Source: Roseiarcus sp963780825 (lineage in GTDB: Bacteria > Pseudomonadota > Alphaproteobacteria > Rhizobiales > Beijerinckiaceae). From it: DNA of 64,000 nucleotides. The DNA is taken from NCBI GenBank assembly GCA_963780825.1, contig CAWADL010000014.1, positions 248,001 to 312,000 of the forward strand, in the 5' to 3' direction. Below the pieces are notes generated by a model that had not been told where the DNA came from, did not search any database, and saw only the letters and a program-made list of their open reading frames with translations. A program made the position numbers and the translations under genes. This document shows positions 1 to 8,673 of the stretch, piece after piece. Numbering within the stretch: position 1 is the stretch's first letter; every line of letters starts with the position of its first letter.

Positions 1-2
1 CG

Positions 3-97
3 CTGTAGCCGCGGTCGTTGACCGCGGTCGAAGGTGAGCGTCCCTTTCCGGCAAAGGTCCAACCACGGCAAGTCCGCGGTCAACGACCGCGGCTACA
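3..97. repeat. Family A palindromic repeat, copy 1
   Basis: About 95 bp with long inverted arms (left arm GTAGCCGCGGTCGTTGACCG, right arm its complement ending CCGCGGCTACA) around a short spacer containing GTGAGCGTCCCT. Similar copies lie at 1257-1571 (interrupted), 19054-19152 and 60306-60402, always between genes. The shared spacer shows these are copies of one element rather than chance hairpins. Confidence 0.85.
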
Positions 98-109
98 AAG
101 GCGCTGGTT

Positions 110-1178
110 TTAGCCCAGCTTAACCGCCTCCCCCGTACGAATGCTCTCGTCAGCCGCGAGCACGATCCGCAGCGAGTCGATCGCGCCGCGCGCGTGCTCG
201 GATAGATCCTCATCCTCGACGATTGCCTTCAGAAACTGACGCTGCTCGCGATTGCACAGCTCCTGGTGGCCCGGTTCGTCGGCCATCGAGACGATTTCGT
301 CGCGCTTCGCCAATCGCCCATCGGCGCCTAGCTCGGCGTGGTGAACCCGCAGCGCACTCGTTTTGGTGTGGCTGTCGAGGCTTGCGGATTCATTCTTCGA
401 TTCATCCATCGCGATCGAAACGGCGCCCTTCGGCCCGATCATGTCTTTGACGAAGAACGCCGTCTCGCTGATCATCGGCCCCCAGCCCGATTCATACCAG
501 CCGACCGACCCATCATCGAACGCGACCTGCAGGCAGCCGTAATTGTACATCGACGGCGCGATCTCGTCGCTCAAGCGCGCGCCGAGCGCATGCACGCGCA
601 CCGGTTGCGCGCCCGTCACCTGGCACATCACGTCGACGTAATGCACGCCGCAATCGACGAGTCGGGCTGATCGTCTCCATCAGCTTCTTATGCGTCGCCC
701 ATTCCCGACCGGAGGATTGCTGGTTGAGGTTCATCCGCATCACCAGCGGCTTGCCGAGCGTGCGGCCGATCTCGACGAATTTCACCCAGGACGGGTGGAC
801 GCGCAGTATGTAGCCGATGATCAGCTTGCGGTTTTTCGCCTTGGCCAAAGCCACGATCGCCTCCGCCTCTTCGACCGTCTCGGCGAGCGGCTTTTCGATG
901 AACACATGGCAGTTCGCTTCGAGCGCGCGGCGGGCGAACGCCGCGTGGGTGTCGGGCCAGGTGTTGATCGAGACGGCATCGGGCTTCGTCGCCGCCAACG
1001 CGTCGGCGTAGTCGCCGAACTGCGGGATGCCTGGAAATTCGGCGGCGATTTCCGGCCGCGATGCGATGTCGCGGCTGCAAAGCCCCGCGATTTCGAAGCC
1101 GTCGATGCTTTGGTAAGCGCGGGCGTGGCTGATGCCCATGTTTCCGACGCCGACAACGAGAACGCGAACGGGCGGCAT
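110..1178 (-). CDS. Gfo/Idh/MocA-family NAD(P)-dependent oxidoreductase (frameshifted)
   Basis: Predicted sugar or inositol-type dehydrogenase of about 355 aa. The N-terminus has a Rossmann fold with VLVVGVGNMGISHARAY, followed near residue 95 by the family EKP motif (HVFIEKPLAE) that carries the catalytic lysine. The C-terminal half (VHYVDVMCQVTGA onward) is in another frame. One extra base near position 662, just after METISP, breaks the frame, and removing it restores the expected SPLVDCGVHYVDV. The start is ATG at 1178, preceded by AGGAG at 7 bases. It sits alone between two family A repeats, so the substrate cannot be inferred from context. The frameshift may be a sequence error, given how many similar ones occur in this window. 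Confidence 0.85.
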
Positions 1179-1256
1179 GAGGCTATCTCCTGGAGCGCGG
1201 TGGGCGAAGCCTAACGCGCGATTGGGACGTTTGGATAGCCTCAGATTCCCCGGCGT

Positions 1257-1571
1257 GCTGTAGCCGCGGTCGTTGACCGCGGTCGGCGCCGTGATGGCGC
1301 CTTTGCCGGATAGGGACGATCTCCCGCCGACCGCGGTCAACGACCCATAGGCGCTAACCTAGGGCAATTTCCGATAATATTGAATAACTTGCCAGCATGT
1401 CATCCCCGCGAAAGCGGGGATCCAGGGGCCACACGACGTGCGCTTCAACGTGTTGGCCACACGACGTGCAGCAGCCCTGGATCCCCGCTTTCGCGGGGAT
1501 GACATCAAGTCTTTGAAATAAATCGGCAATCTATAAGTTAGCGCCAATGGGTCAACGACCGCGGCTACACC
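1257..1571. repeat. Family A palindromic repeat, copy 2, split by an insertion
   Basis: The left arm and spacer are at 1257-1327 and the right arm begins at 1328. The right arm stops at 1345 and resumes at 1550-1571. The intervening 204 bp is a separate element (1346-1549). Joining the flanks after removing one copy of GGTCAACGACC rebuilds a normal family A repeat. Confidence 0.85.
1346..1549. mobile_element. MITE-like 204-bp element inserted in a family A repeat
   Basis: The element begins CATAGGCGCTAAC and ends GTTAGCGCCAATG, terminal inverted repeats matching at 12 of 13 positions. It is flanked by an 11-bp direct duplication, GGTCAACGACC (1335-1345 and 1550-1560). Inside are two inverted copies of TCATCCCCGCGAAAGCGGGG (about 1399 and 1485) and a direct repeat CCACACGACGTGC. 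It contains no convincing coding frame, so any movement would need a transposase encoded elsewhere. The same GGCGCTAA-type end sequence recurs at the edge of family D repeats. Confidence 0.75.
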
Positions 1572-1579
1572 GGCCGCCG

Positions 1580-2518
1580 TCACTCCTGTGGCGCGGGCTT
1601 CACCTCAATCGGCCCCTTCGCCGTCGTCGTCGCCTTATCCGCCCTCGGCTTCACCGAGCTGATTGTGCGCCCCGTCTCCGATACCCAACCCGCGGGCGCG
1701 TCCGCCGTCGGCCCATGCCCAGGCCCGGCCTCGATCTGCACCACGCGGTAGCCGCGCGCCTTCAGCTCAACGAGAAACCGCGGCATCATGGCCGCCGTCC
1801 ACGGCTTGTCGTCGTGGAACAGCAGCATGCCTTTCCGCGCCTTTTCAAGCCGCCCGAGAATCAGTTTCAGCTCCTGATCTGGCGTCATCGTCACCCAGTC
1901 GGAGGCCCAGAGGTCGACGCTGAAGATCGCGACGCCGTACTTGGCGAACCACGTCCGCAAATCCTCCGTGTCGGCGAAGCCAGGGAAACGGAAGAACGGC
2001 GCGTGCGGTTTCAGTTTACTGATGTCGTCCGGCTCTCCCCCAGAAAAATCCGCGCCATACGCAGTTCGCTCGATGGCGATCATGCCCTTCAAAATATCCG
2101 CGCGCGCTGCGGCGGGGCTCATGTAACGCAAGGTCGGCTGAGGATGCGTGTAGGTATGGAACGCGACGTTGTGGCCCTCCTCGACCTCGCGGCGCATCAG
2201 TTTCGGCGCATCGTCCGCCTTGCGGCCGATCGCGAAAAACGTCGCGCGCACGCATTGGTCGGCAAGCGCGGACAGGATCATCGGCGTGTATTTTGCGTCC
2301 GGCCCGTCGTCGAAGGTCAGGATCACCTCATGGTCGGCAAGCGGAATCGTCTCGCGATAGGTCTTCCAGCCGACGTCGAGGCCGCCTTCGGTCCCGACCT
2401 TCTGCACGCGTGACGTGCCGAGCTTATCGGGCCCGCAATCCGCGTGCGCGCCGAGGGGCGCGGCCGCGAGCGCGGCGAAAAGACAAAAACGCCGCAGCGG
2501 GCGAAAAAAACCCATCAT
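1580..2518 (-). CDS. Secreted polysaccharide deacetylase family protein
   Basis: 312-aa NodB-fold deacetylase (carbohydrate esterase 4 type), expected to remove acetyl groups from an envelope polysaccharide or peptidoglycan in the periplasm. A signal peptide occupies about residues 1-26 and ends near GAHA. The metal-binding motif ILTFDDGPD, the HTYTHPQP histidine motif and FFRFPGF follow in the usual order, then a catalytic-barrel stretch GMLLFHDDKPWT with the family's late histidine. Two adjacent ATGs are possible at 2518 and 2515, and GAGGG lies 4 or 7 bases upstream. It is divergent from the GH25 gene. The C-terminus is a Pro/Lys-rich tail. The exact substrate is unknown. Confidence 0.9.
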   Translation of the reverse strand: MMGFFRPLRRFCLFAALAAAPLGAHADCGPDKLGTSRVQKVGTEGGLDVGWKTYRETIPLADHEVILTFDDGPDAKYTPMILSALADQCVRATFFAIGRKADDAPKLMRREVEEGHNVAFHTYTHPQPTLRYMSPAAARADILKGMIAIERTAYGADFSGGEPDDISKLKPHAPFFRFPGFADTEDLRTWFAKYGVAIFSVDLWASDWVTMTPDQELKLILGRLEKARKGMLLFHDDKPWTAAMMPRFLVELKARGYRVVQIEAGPGHGPTADAPAGWVSETGRTISSVKPRADKATTTAKGPIEVKPAPQE

Positions 2519-2642
2519 TAACCCTCGCGCATTTCCGTGGCTCGTGGCGCAAAAGCTCTCGACGCGTCAAGCCGCCCGCGTTAACGGATGCTTACAGGCA
2601 AAGGTCTAAGTCTTCGCGTCGGACAACCCTCGCAAAAAAGCC

Positions 2643-3416
2643 ATGCCGTCTTTTGTAGCTCTCGCGCGTTTCTCCCTGCTCGCGGCCTTTGGCGTCGCGC
2701 TGGCCAGCTGTGCCGCTGGCGGCGACGGCGACGGCCCGCTCGACTACGGGTCTAGCCAGGCGATCACGGCGGCGCACGAGCTGCCCGTGCACGGCATCGA
2801 CGTCTCGAAATATCAGGGCGACGTCGACTGGAACGCGGTCGCCAACAGCGGCGTCAAATTCGCCTGGATCAAGGCGACCGAGGGCGGCGACCACGTCGAC
2901 GAGAAATTCCAGGCGAACTGGCAGGCGGCGAAGGCGGTCGGCATCCCGCGCGGCGCCTATCACTTTATGTATTGGTGCCGCTCGCCGCTCGAAGAGGTGC
3001 GCTGGTTCGAGCAAAATGTGCCGGTCGAGGCTGACGCGCTGCCGCCCGTGCTCGACCTCGAATCCGACTCCGAGTCGCGGACTTGCCACCGGCATCTGGA
3101 ACAGCAGCAGACTATTGCCGACGTCAAGCTGGTGCTCGACGAGATGGAGCATTATTTCGGCAAGCGCCCGATGATCTACACCTCCGTCGATTTCTACCAA
3201 GCGATCCTCTCGGACGGCGCCTTCTCAGACTATCCGATGTGGGTGCGCTCGACGAAACACCACCCTTCCGTCAAATACGGCTCGCGGCCCTGGGTGTTCT
3301 GGCAATATCAGGCCGACGGGCATATTCCGGGCATTGCGGGCAAGGTTGACCGCAACGCGTTCTATGGCTCGGAGTCGGAGTGGCAAGCGTTCCTGTCCAA
3401 GGTGAAAAGCGGCTGA
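2643..3416 (+). CDS. GH25-family muramidase, predicted lipoprotein
   Basis: 257-aa peptidoglycan hydrolase of the GH25 (Chalaropsis-type lysozyme) family. The N-terminal 24 residues form a lipoprotein signal with lipobox LASC, so the protein is probably anchored in the outer membrane or periplasm. The catalytic domain shows HGIDVSKYQGDVDW, FAWIKATEG, AYHFMYW and the acidic pair in VLDLES, all typical of the family, then YTSVDFY and WQYQADG near the end. Two conserved-looking cysteines (YWC and RTCH) could form a disulfide. The deacetylase gene upstream is divergent, and the downstream Nudix frame overlaps its 3' end. Confidence 0.92.
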   Translation: MPSFVALARFSLLAAFGVALASCAAGGDGDGPLDYGSSQAITAAHELPVHGIDVSKYQGDVDWNAVANSGVKFAWIKATEGGDHVDEKFQANWQAAKAVGIPRGAYHFMYWCRSPLEEVRWFEQNVPVEADALPPVLDLESDSESRTCHRHLEQQQTIADVKLVLDEMEHYFGKRPMIYTSVDFYQAILSDGAFSDYPMWVRSTKHHPSVKYGSRPWVFWQYQADGHIPGIAGKVDRNAFYGSESEWQAFLSKVKSG

Positions 3417-4090
3417 GGCCGCGCGACGCGGCGACGCTGCTGCTTATTGACCGCAGCGAAACTAAGCTTCGCGTGCTGATGGGCCGGCGCCACGCCGGCC
3501 ACAAGTTCATGCCGGACAAGTTCGTTTTTCCCGGCGGCGCGGTCGATCCCGCCGACCGGCGCATGGCGGTGGCGGCGCCGCTTGAAGAAGTCGTCGTCGA
3601 AAAGCTGCTGGCTCGCACGACGCATCAAAATCCAGGCTATGCGCGGGCGCTCGCGCTGGCGGCGATCCGCGAGACGTTCGAGGAGACCGGGCTCGCGCTT
3701 GGCGTGACCGACCACGGCGCACCGCCGCAGCCTCCCGAGGGCGCTTGGACGCGGTTTGCGGAAACGGGGGTGTTTCCGACGTTGGAGGGCCTCGATTTTC
3801 TCGCCCGCGCGATCACCCCACCGGGCCGGCCGCGCCGCTTCGACGCGCGCTTCTTCATCGCCGACGCCCGTTGGATCGCCCACCGCGCGGAAGGCGTGAT
3901 TCATGCTGAGGCGGAGCTGACGGAGCTGGTCTGGGTGCCCTTAGAGGAGGCGCTGAAGTTGGAGATTCCCAACATCACGCGCTCGGTATTGAGCGATCTC
4001 GCCGCACTCGGCCCAGGGCCACACCCGCCGAGGCGGCCGCGAAAGTTTTATCGCATGGTGCGGGGTAAGTATGTGGTCGAGGAGATCTAG
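3380..4090 (+). CDS. Nudix hydrolase
   Basis: About 236-aa NUDIX pyrophosphohydrolase. The Nudix box is split by a longer than usual insertion: FPGGAVD is followed some 45 residues later by AIRETFEETGLALG, which supplies the REXXEE metal-binding helix. This arrangement resembles the CoA/NUDT19-like branch, but the substrate is not determinable. The earliest start is GTG at 3380, which overlaps the GH25 gene by 37 bases, and no ATG in frame precedes the conserved core, so the start is uncertain. It may be translationally coupled to the muramidase. Confidence 0.85.
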   Translation: MASVPVQGEKRLRPRDAATLLLIDRSETKLRVLMGRRHAGHKFMPDKFVFPGGAVDPADRRMAVAAPLEEVVVEKLLARTTHQNPGYARALALAAIRETFEETGLALGVTDHGAPPQPPEGAWTRFAETGVFPTLEGLDFLARAITPPGRPRRFDARFFIADARWIAHRAEGVIHAEAELTELVWVPLEEALKLEIPNITRSVLSDLAALGPGPHPPRRPRKFYRMVRGKYVVEEI

Positions 4091-4106
4091 GACGGCCTTG
4101 GCGCGG

Positions 4107-4292
4107 TCAGTGATCGCGGCTACGAGGCGGGCGCTCGGCCGTATCGGTTGAAGACACAGGCCGGTTTTCCTTCTGCGCGTGTTCGAGTTCGCGGTCGTCC
4201 AGTTCCGACGCATAGGGCTGCTTAGCCCGATGGGCGTCGCCCTTCTCATCGACCTCTTTAACTTCGTCCGGCGCGAGCCGCGGATTTTTCAT
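4107..4292 (-). CDS. Small highly charged hypothetical protein
   Basis: 61-aa hydrophilic protein (starts MKNPRLAPDEVKEVDEKGD), rich in Asp, Glu, Lys and Arg, without cysteine or a membrane segment. It is probably disordered. I chose ATG at 4292 because GGAGAG lies 7 bases upstream. An upstream in-frame ATG at 4346 has no such site and would run into the terminator of the next gene. Function unknown. Similar tiny acidic/basic proteins are common in Rhizobiales. Confidence 0.55.
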   Translation of the reverse strand: MKNPRLAPDEVKEVDEKGDAHRAKQPYASELDDRELEHAQKENRPVSSTDTAERPPRSRDH

Positions 4293-4344
4293 GACATGCT
4301 CTCCTTCGACAGCGAACGCCGTCTCAGAGGGAGAGTTCCAAGCC

Positions 4345-4379
4345 AAAGAAAACGCCCGCCGCGGTGACCGCGGCGGGCG
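4345..4379 (-). terminator. Rho-independent terminator after DUF1127 gene
   Basis: On the minus strand GCCCGCCGCGG and CCGCGGCGGGC pair around a 3-base loop and are followed by GTTTTCTTT. It lies about 50 bases past the DUF1127 stop codon. Confidence 0.8.
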
Positions 4380-4430
4380 CTGGTGGACGCCGATGGGAGG
4401 AGGAAGTCGGCGCCCAATTCCTCTAGAGCT

Positions 4431-4595
4431 TTACGCAGCCTTGCGGGCGGCGCCAGCGGCGATGAACGGAATGTCGCCGCGGCGAACGCCGATATCCTCG
4501 AGTTCGCGATCCGAGAGCTGCGCGAGCTCCCGAACGGCTTCACGATAGCGACGCCAAGCGGCAAACTTTTCGGTGATGGACTTGAACGGAGTCAT
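4431..4595 (-). CDS. DUF1127 (YjiS-like) small protein
   Basis: 54-aa protein with the DUF1127 signature: an N-terminal helix, RRYREAVRELAQLSDRELED, then IGVRRGDIPF. Proteins of this family are small Arg-rich factors, some of which bind RNA and influence phosphate or carbon metabolism in alphaproteobacteria. The start is ATG at 4595 with a strong AAGGAGG 6 bases upstream. It has its own terminator at 4345-4379, so it is probably a monocistronic, well-expressed gene. Confidence 0.85.
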   Translation of the reverse strand: MTPFKSITEKFAAWRRYREAVRELAQLSDRELEDIGVRRGDIPFIAAGAARKAA

Positions 4596-5055
4596 ACGAC
4601 CCTCCTTCTTGGAATTCTCGCCCGGTCCGGCTTTCGCCTCCGTGCTGCGACGCAACATAGGCGTGGATTGGCGAATTGAGAAGGTACAAGTCGTCCAGAC
4701 AGCCATGCAAAATTGGTGGAACAGATTGCTCAGTTCGGAACCAAAAATTCACATATTCATCCCTATGCCGCCACTGTCCAGAAAATATTTCTGATTATCT
4801 GAATATTGCGGCGAATTTCTCTGAGATGATAAAATCCCAAGGTCGCCACGCAAACGTGCTTTAGCATTACGTAATGTGACTTTCGCATGACAGAAGTTTG
4901 TTGCGCTGCGGCATAACGGCGCGGAGCATCCGGCGCGAATTTGGCCGGACCCTGGCCCATGGTCCTGCGGTGACTTGATTTTCGCCTAGGCTGTGGCGAA
5001 ATGCGGAAACCCATCGTCCGTCATCACGCAGCGTTTGACCCTAGGAGCGCAAAAC
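4596..5055. other. AT-richer intergenic region with a 12-bp palindrome
   Basis: No convincing gene is present. The stretch is clearly richer in A and T than its surroundings, as expected for the divergent promoters of the DUF1127 gene and the downstream DUF2267-like gene. A perfect palindrome CATTACGTAATG lies at 4865-4876 and could be an operator, but no regulator can be named. Confidence 0.4.
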
Positions 5056-5460
5056 ATGGACAACCTCGTCTCCGAAGTCGCCACAGCCGCAAATGTGACC
5101 CCTGAAGTCGCTCGCCAATCCGTGGCGTTGATCCTCGATTTTCTCAAGCGCGAGGCGCCGGAGGAGGCCATGCACGCGGTATTCGACAAGGCGCCGGCTT
5201 TGCGCGCGGTCGCGGCCACCGCCCACACCGGCGGGGAGGGCCTCAGCGCCGGCTTGCGTGGCCTGATGGGCACAGGCTCGGGCGCCAAGGGCGGCGGCGG
5301 GCTGATGGCGCTCGGCGGCGACCTGATGAATCTGGGCCTGACGATGGATCAGGTGCAGACGATCGGCAAACAGGTTTTCGCCTACACGCGGGAAAAATGC
5401 GGCGACGAAATCGTCGGTGAAATCTCCGCGGCGATTCCCGGCCTTAGCCAGTTCATCTGA
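5056..5460 (+). CDS. DUF2267-like hypothetical protein
   Basis: 134-aa soluble protein with two helical segments (about residues 1-55 and 95-134) separated by a Gly-rich linker (GTGSGAKGGGGLMALGG). The C-terminal half, VFAYTREKCGDEIVGEI, resembles DUF2267/DUF2780-type proteins of unknown function. ATG at 5056 is supported by AGGAG 9 bases upstream. It ends 12 bases before the mutA start, so the two may be cotranscribed, although no functional link is evident. Confidence 0.65.
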   Translation: MDNLVSEVATAANVTPEVARQSVALILDFLKREAPEEAMHAVFDKAPALRAVAATAHTGGEGLSAGLRGLMGTGSGAKGGGGLMALGGDLMNLGLTMDQVQTIGKQVFAYTREKCGDEIVGEISAAIPGLSQFI

Positions 5461-5472
5461 ACTGCGCCGGCC

Positions 5473-7233
5473 TTGTCGACGAACGCGTTCCCCGCCCGCT
5501 CCGAGGCCGATTGGCGCGCGGCGGCGGAGGCCGCGCTGAAGGGCGGCGCGTTCGATAAGCTTGTTTCGATCACCGCGGACGGGCTACGGCTCGGGCCGTT
5601 GCACGCCGGCCGAGAAGGTCCGCGCGCCTTGCGCGGGCAAGACGGCGGCTGGAAGGCAATCTGCCGCGTCGACCATCCGTCTGCTGATGATTTCGCCGCC
5701 GCGGCGCTCGAAGATCTGGGGAACGGCGCCGACGGCTTGGACGTCGTGTTCGCGGGGTCCGGCGGGGCCTACGGGTTCGGATTGGCGCGGACCGACGCAG
5801 CCAGCCTGCATCGCGCCTTCGAAGGGGTTCGTTTCGACGCGGGCGCGCGATTCAACCTCGATCTCGGCGATTTCGGCCAAGCGACGGCTTTCGCGGCGCT
5901 CATCGAGCAGGTCGGGAGCGACCCCTCTGGTGTAGATGTCGCTTTCGGCCTCGATCCCCTGAGCGCGCAGGCGCGCGCCGGAGCGCCGAGCACGGAAATG
6001 GCTGCGCTTCGGGCGATCGTCGTTGAGCTTGGCAGCCGTGGTTTCCGCGGACCCTTTGTTGCGGCGGACGCGCGCGCCGTACACGATGCTGGCGGTACGC
6101 CGGCGCAGGAGCTGGCCTTCGCGCTGTCGGCGGGTCTGGCCTATCTGCGCGTGCTCGAAACGCCTGAGGCGATCGAGTTTCGGCTCGCCGCCGACGCCGA
6201 TCAGTTCGCGACGCTGGCGAAATTCCGGGCGATGCGACTGTTGTGGGCCCGTGTATTGTCGGCTTGCGGCGCCCAGGCGGCGCCGGCTCGGCTGCACGCC
6301 GTCAGCGCCTGGCGCATGATGACGGTCGCCGAGCCGTTTGTGAACGTGATGCGCGCGGCGCTTGCCGCGTTCGCGGCTGGGCTCGGCGGCGCCGACAGCG
6401 TGACCCTGCTGCCGTTTTCGCAAGCGATAGGGCTGCCCGATGCCTTCGCGCGGCGGCTGGCGCGCAACACCCAACTGATCGAATTGCGCGAAGCCCGGCT
6501 CGGCTTTGTGGCGGATCCTGCGGCAGGCGCCGGCGGTTTCGAAGCGATGACCGAGGGGCTTTGCGAGCAAGCCTGGGCCTTGTTCCAGTCGTTCGAGGCC
6601 GCCGGTGGGCTCGCGGTAGCGCTGGAACGCGGGCTGGTTCAGGACGCGGTGGAGACCGCCGCGGCGGCTTTGAAGCGCGACGTGGCGCGGGGCAAGACGC
6701 TGTTGACTGGCGTCAGCGCACACCCGCATCTCGACGCCGACCGCGTCGCGGTGTTGCCGGATTCGGCGAAATACTCCGCGCCGGCGGCCGGCGGCCTCGC
6801 TTCGCTGCGTCTGTCCGAGCCGTTCGAGCGGCTGCGCGAGAAGGCGAAGTCGACGCCTAAGATGTTTCTGGCGGCGATCGGGCCGCTATCTGCGCATACC
6901 CAACGGGTCAGCTTCGCGCGCGAGTTCTTCGAGGCTGGCGGTGTCGCGACGATCGCGGGCGCCGGGGCTACGTCGGCCGCCGCCGTAGCGGCGGAATTCG
7001 CCGCCAGCGGCGCTGGGATCGCATGTCTTTGCGGCGCCGACGACGCGTATGCGACTCACGCGGAAACCTTTGCTGCGGCATTGAAAACGGCGGGGGCTCG
7101 CGTGTGTATGTTGGCGGGTCGTCCGGGCGAACGCGAGGCAGCGTGGCGCGCGGCGGGCGTCGATGGGTTCATATACGCCGGCGCCGACAGGGTTGCGACG
7201 CTCGAGGAGCTGCTGGCGCGGCTCGCTGGTTGA
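5473..7233 (+). CDS. mutA: Methylmalonyl-CoA mutase small (beta) subunit
   Basis: 586-aa non-catalytic subunit of the heterodimeric methylmalonyl-CoA mutase, the enzyme that interconverts methylmalonyl-CoA and succinyl-CoA in propionate use. The N-terminal two thirds form the TIM-barrel-like domain (LPDSAKYSAPAAGG, LRLSEPFERLR). The C-terminal domain from about residue 475 (RVSFAREFFEAGG) is the flavodoxin-like B12-binding fold, without the DXHXXG cobalamin motif, as is normal for this subunit. The start is TTG at 5473, with no better ATG before conserved sequence. The catalytic subunit gene (mutB), which usually follows directly, is absent: the next feature is a glycine riboswitch. Confidence 0.85.
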   Translation: MSTNAFPARSEADWRAAAEAALKGGAFDKLVSITADGLRLGPLHAGREGPRALRGQDGGWKAICRVDHPSADDFAAAALEDLGNGADGLDVVFAGSGGAYGFGLARTDAASLHRAFEGVRFDAGARFNLDLGDFGQATAFAALIEQVGSDPSGVDVAFGLDPLSAQARAGAPSTEMAALRAIVVELGSRGFRGPFVAADARAVHDAGGTPAQELAFALSAGLAYLRVLETPEAIEFRLAADADQFATLAKFRAMRLLWARVLSACGAQAAPARLHAVSAWRMMTVAEPFVNVMRAALAAFAAGLGGADSVTLLPFSQAIGLPDAFARRLARNTQLIELREARLGFVADPAAGAGGFEAMTEGLCEQAWALFQSFEAAGGLAVALERGLVQDAVETAAAALKRDVARGKTLLTGVSAHPHLDADRVAVLPDSAKYSAPAAGGLASLRLSEPFERLREKAKSTPKMFLAAIGPLSAHTQRVSFAREFFEAGGVATIAGAGATSAAAVAAEFAASGAGIACLCGADDAYATHAETFAAALKTAGARVCMLAGRPGEREAAWRAAGVDGFIYAGADRVATLEELLARLAG

Positions 7234-7300
7234 AACGCTCGGCGCGATTGACAATGCGGGCGGGTTCCGCTCATTTGCCGCTGTCAGTTCAAGACACCCA

Positions 7301-7495
7301 GCGGAAGAGTCCAGCGTAGATTGCGCTGGCGCCGAAGGCGCAACCGCCCCGGAAACGCTCAGGCCAAAGGACCGCTGGGTGATGACGCTCTGGAAAGCGG
7401 CTTAGGGTTTCGGCCCGAACGCCCACCGACGGGGGTAACCTCGGGCGATCCGCCCGCAGGGAAATCTCTCAGGTCAACCGACAGAGGGGGCGCGC
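7301..7495 (+). promoter_or_regulatory. Tandem glycine riboswitch
   Basis: Two aptamers precede gcvT. The first (about 7303-7400) has GGAAGAGT, the CGCCGAAGGCGC element, GGAAACGCTCAGGCCAAAGG and the closing CGCTCTGGAAAG. The second (about 7412-7495) has AGGGAAATCTCTCAGGTCAA and CCGACAGAGGGGG. These are the conserved core sequences of the glycine riboswitch class, and the two-aptamer arrangement is typical. It ends about 37 bases before the gcvT start. In this class glycine binding turns on the glycine cleavage genes. Confidence 0.93.
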
Positions 7496-7531
7496 GAGCC
7501 GTTTTCGCGCGCTCTATTCTTTGGCGGGTCC

Positions 7532-8655
7532 ATGGCGGAACTGAAGATTACCCCTCTCGACGCTCTGCATCGCGAACTGGGCGCGCGCATGGCCCCGTTC
7601 GCGGGCTATGACATGCCGATACAATACCGCGCCGGGATTCTCGCCGAGCATGCGCATACCCGGACGAAGGCGGGGTTGTTTGATGTCTCACATATGGGGC
7701 AGGCCTGGCTCGAAGGGCCGGACTACGAAACGACCGCCGGGGCGCTGGAGCGCTTGTGCGCCGCGGATCTGAGGGGATTGGCGCCCGGGCGTCAGCGATA
7801 TTCGCAACTGCTCAATGCCGATGGCGGGATCGTCGACGACTTCATGGCGACACGGCCGGTCGGAGACGCGCACGGTCTTTACTGGTCTTCAACGCGGCTC
7901 GCAAAGAGGTCGACGCGGAGCTGGTCGCCGCGCATCTGCCGCAAGGTTTTGTGTTTCGACGGCTCGAAGATCGGGCCTTGCTGGCCGTGCAGGGCCCGGC
8001 GGCGGCTGCGGTGCTTCGGCGTGTGACAGGCGCCGAGGATCTCGGCGTCATGCCGTTCATGAGCGCGAACAAATATGTCTGGGGAGCGGTGGACGCGTTT
8101 GTCTCGCGCTCCGGCTACACCGGCGAGGACGGTTTTGAAATCTCGCTGCCCGCCAATGAAGCCGAAGCCTTCGCGCGGCGGCTGTTGGCTGAACCTGAGG
8201 TTGCGATGATCGGTCTCGGCGCGCGCGACACGCTGCGGCTCGAGGCGGGCCTTTGCCTGTACGGCCACGAACTCGACGAAGCCATCGACCCGATTGAAGC
8301 GGGGCTTGCTTGGTCGATCCAGAAGCGGCGTCGCGCGGAGGGCGGCTTTCCCGGCGCCACGCGCATCCAAGCCGCACTGGCCGGCGGTCCTTCGCGCCGG
8401 CGCGTCGGCTTGCGGCTCGACGGCCGCGCGCCGGCGCGAGAAGGCGCGGAGATCGTCGGCGCCGACGGCGCGAAGGTTGGGATCGTCACGTCGGGCGGCT
8501 TTGGCCCAAGCGTCGGCGCCCCGATTGCAATGGGCTATGTCGCGAGTGCTTTCGCCGCGCCTGGGACGGAGCTCAACCTGCTCGTGCGCGGCAAGCCGCT
8601 CGCCGCCAAGGTCGCCGCCTTGCCTTTCCATCCGCACGCCTATTTTCGAGGCTGA
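7532..8655 (+). CDS. gcvT: Glycine cleavage system T protein, aminomethyltransferase (frameshifted)
   Basis: About 374 aa when the frame is restored. It transfers the methylene group from the aminomethyl-lipoyl H protein to tetrahydrofolate and releases ammonia. The N-terminal part has GLFDVSHMGQ and YSQLLNADGGIVDD. After a missing base near 7883 (inside DAHGLY/LVFNAARK) the second frame continues with LLAVQGPAA, RSGYTGEDGFEIS, GLGARDTLRLEAGLCLYGHE and the OB-like C-terminal domain. It lies directly behind the glycine riboswitch, starts the gcvT-H-PA-PB cluster and is 18 bases from gcvH. The single-base deletion is probably a sequence error. Confidence 0.93.
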
Positions 8656-8673
8656 CAAACAACGGAGTTGTTC

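Noticed and set aside
4091..4130. Half copy of a family A repeat (GCGGTCAGTGATCGCGGCTAC)
   Set aside because: Similar to one arm only and diverged; not strong enough to list as a copy.
5584..6729. 381-aa open frame opposite mutA
   Set aside because: It is the antisense shadow of a high-GC gene, with Arg-rich composition and no family motif.
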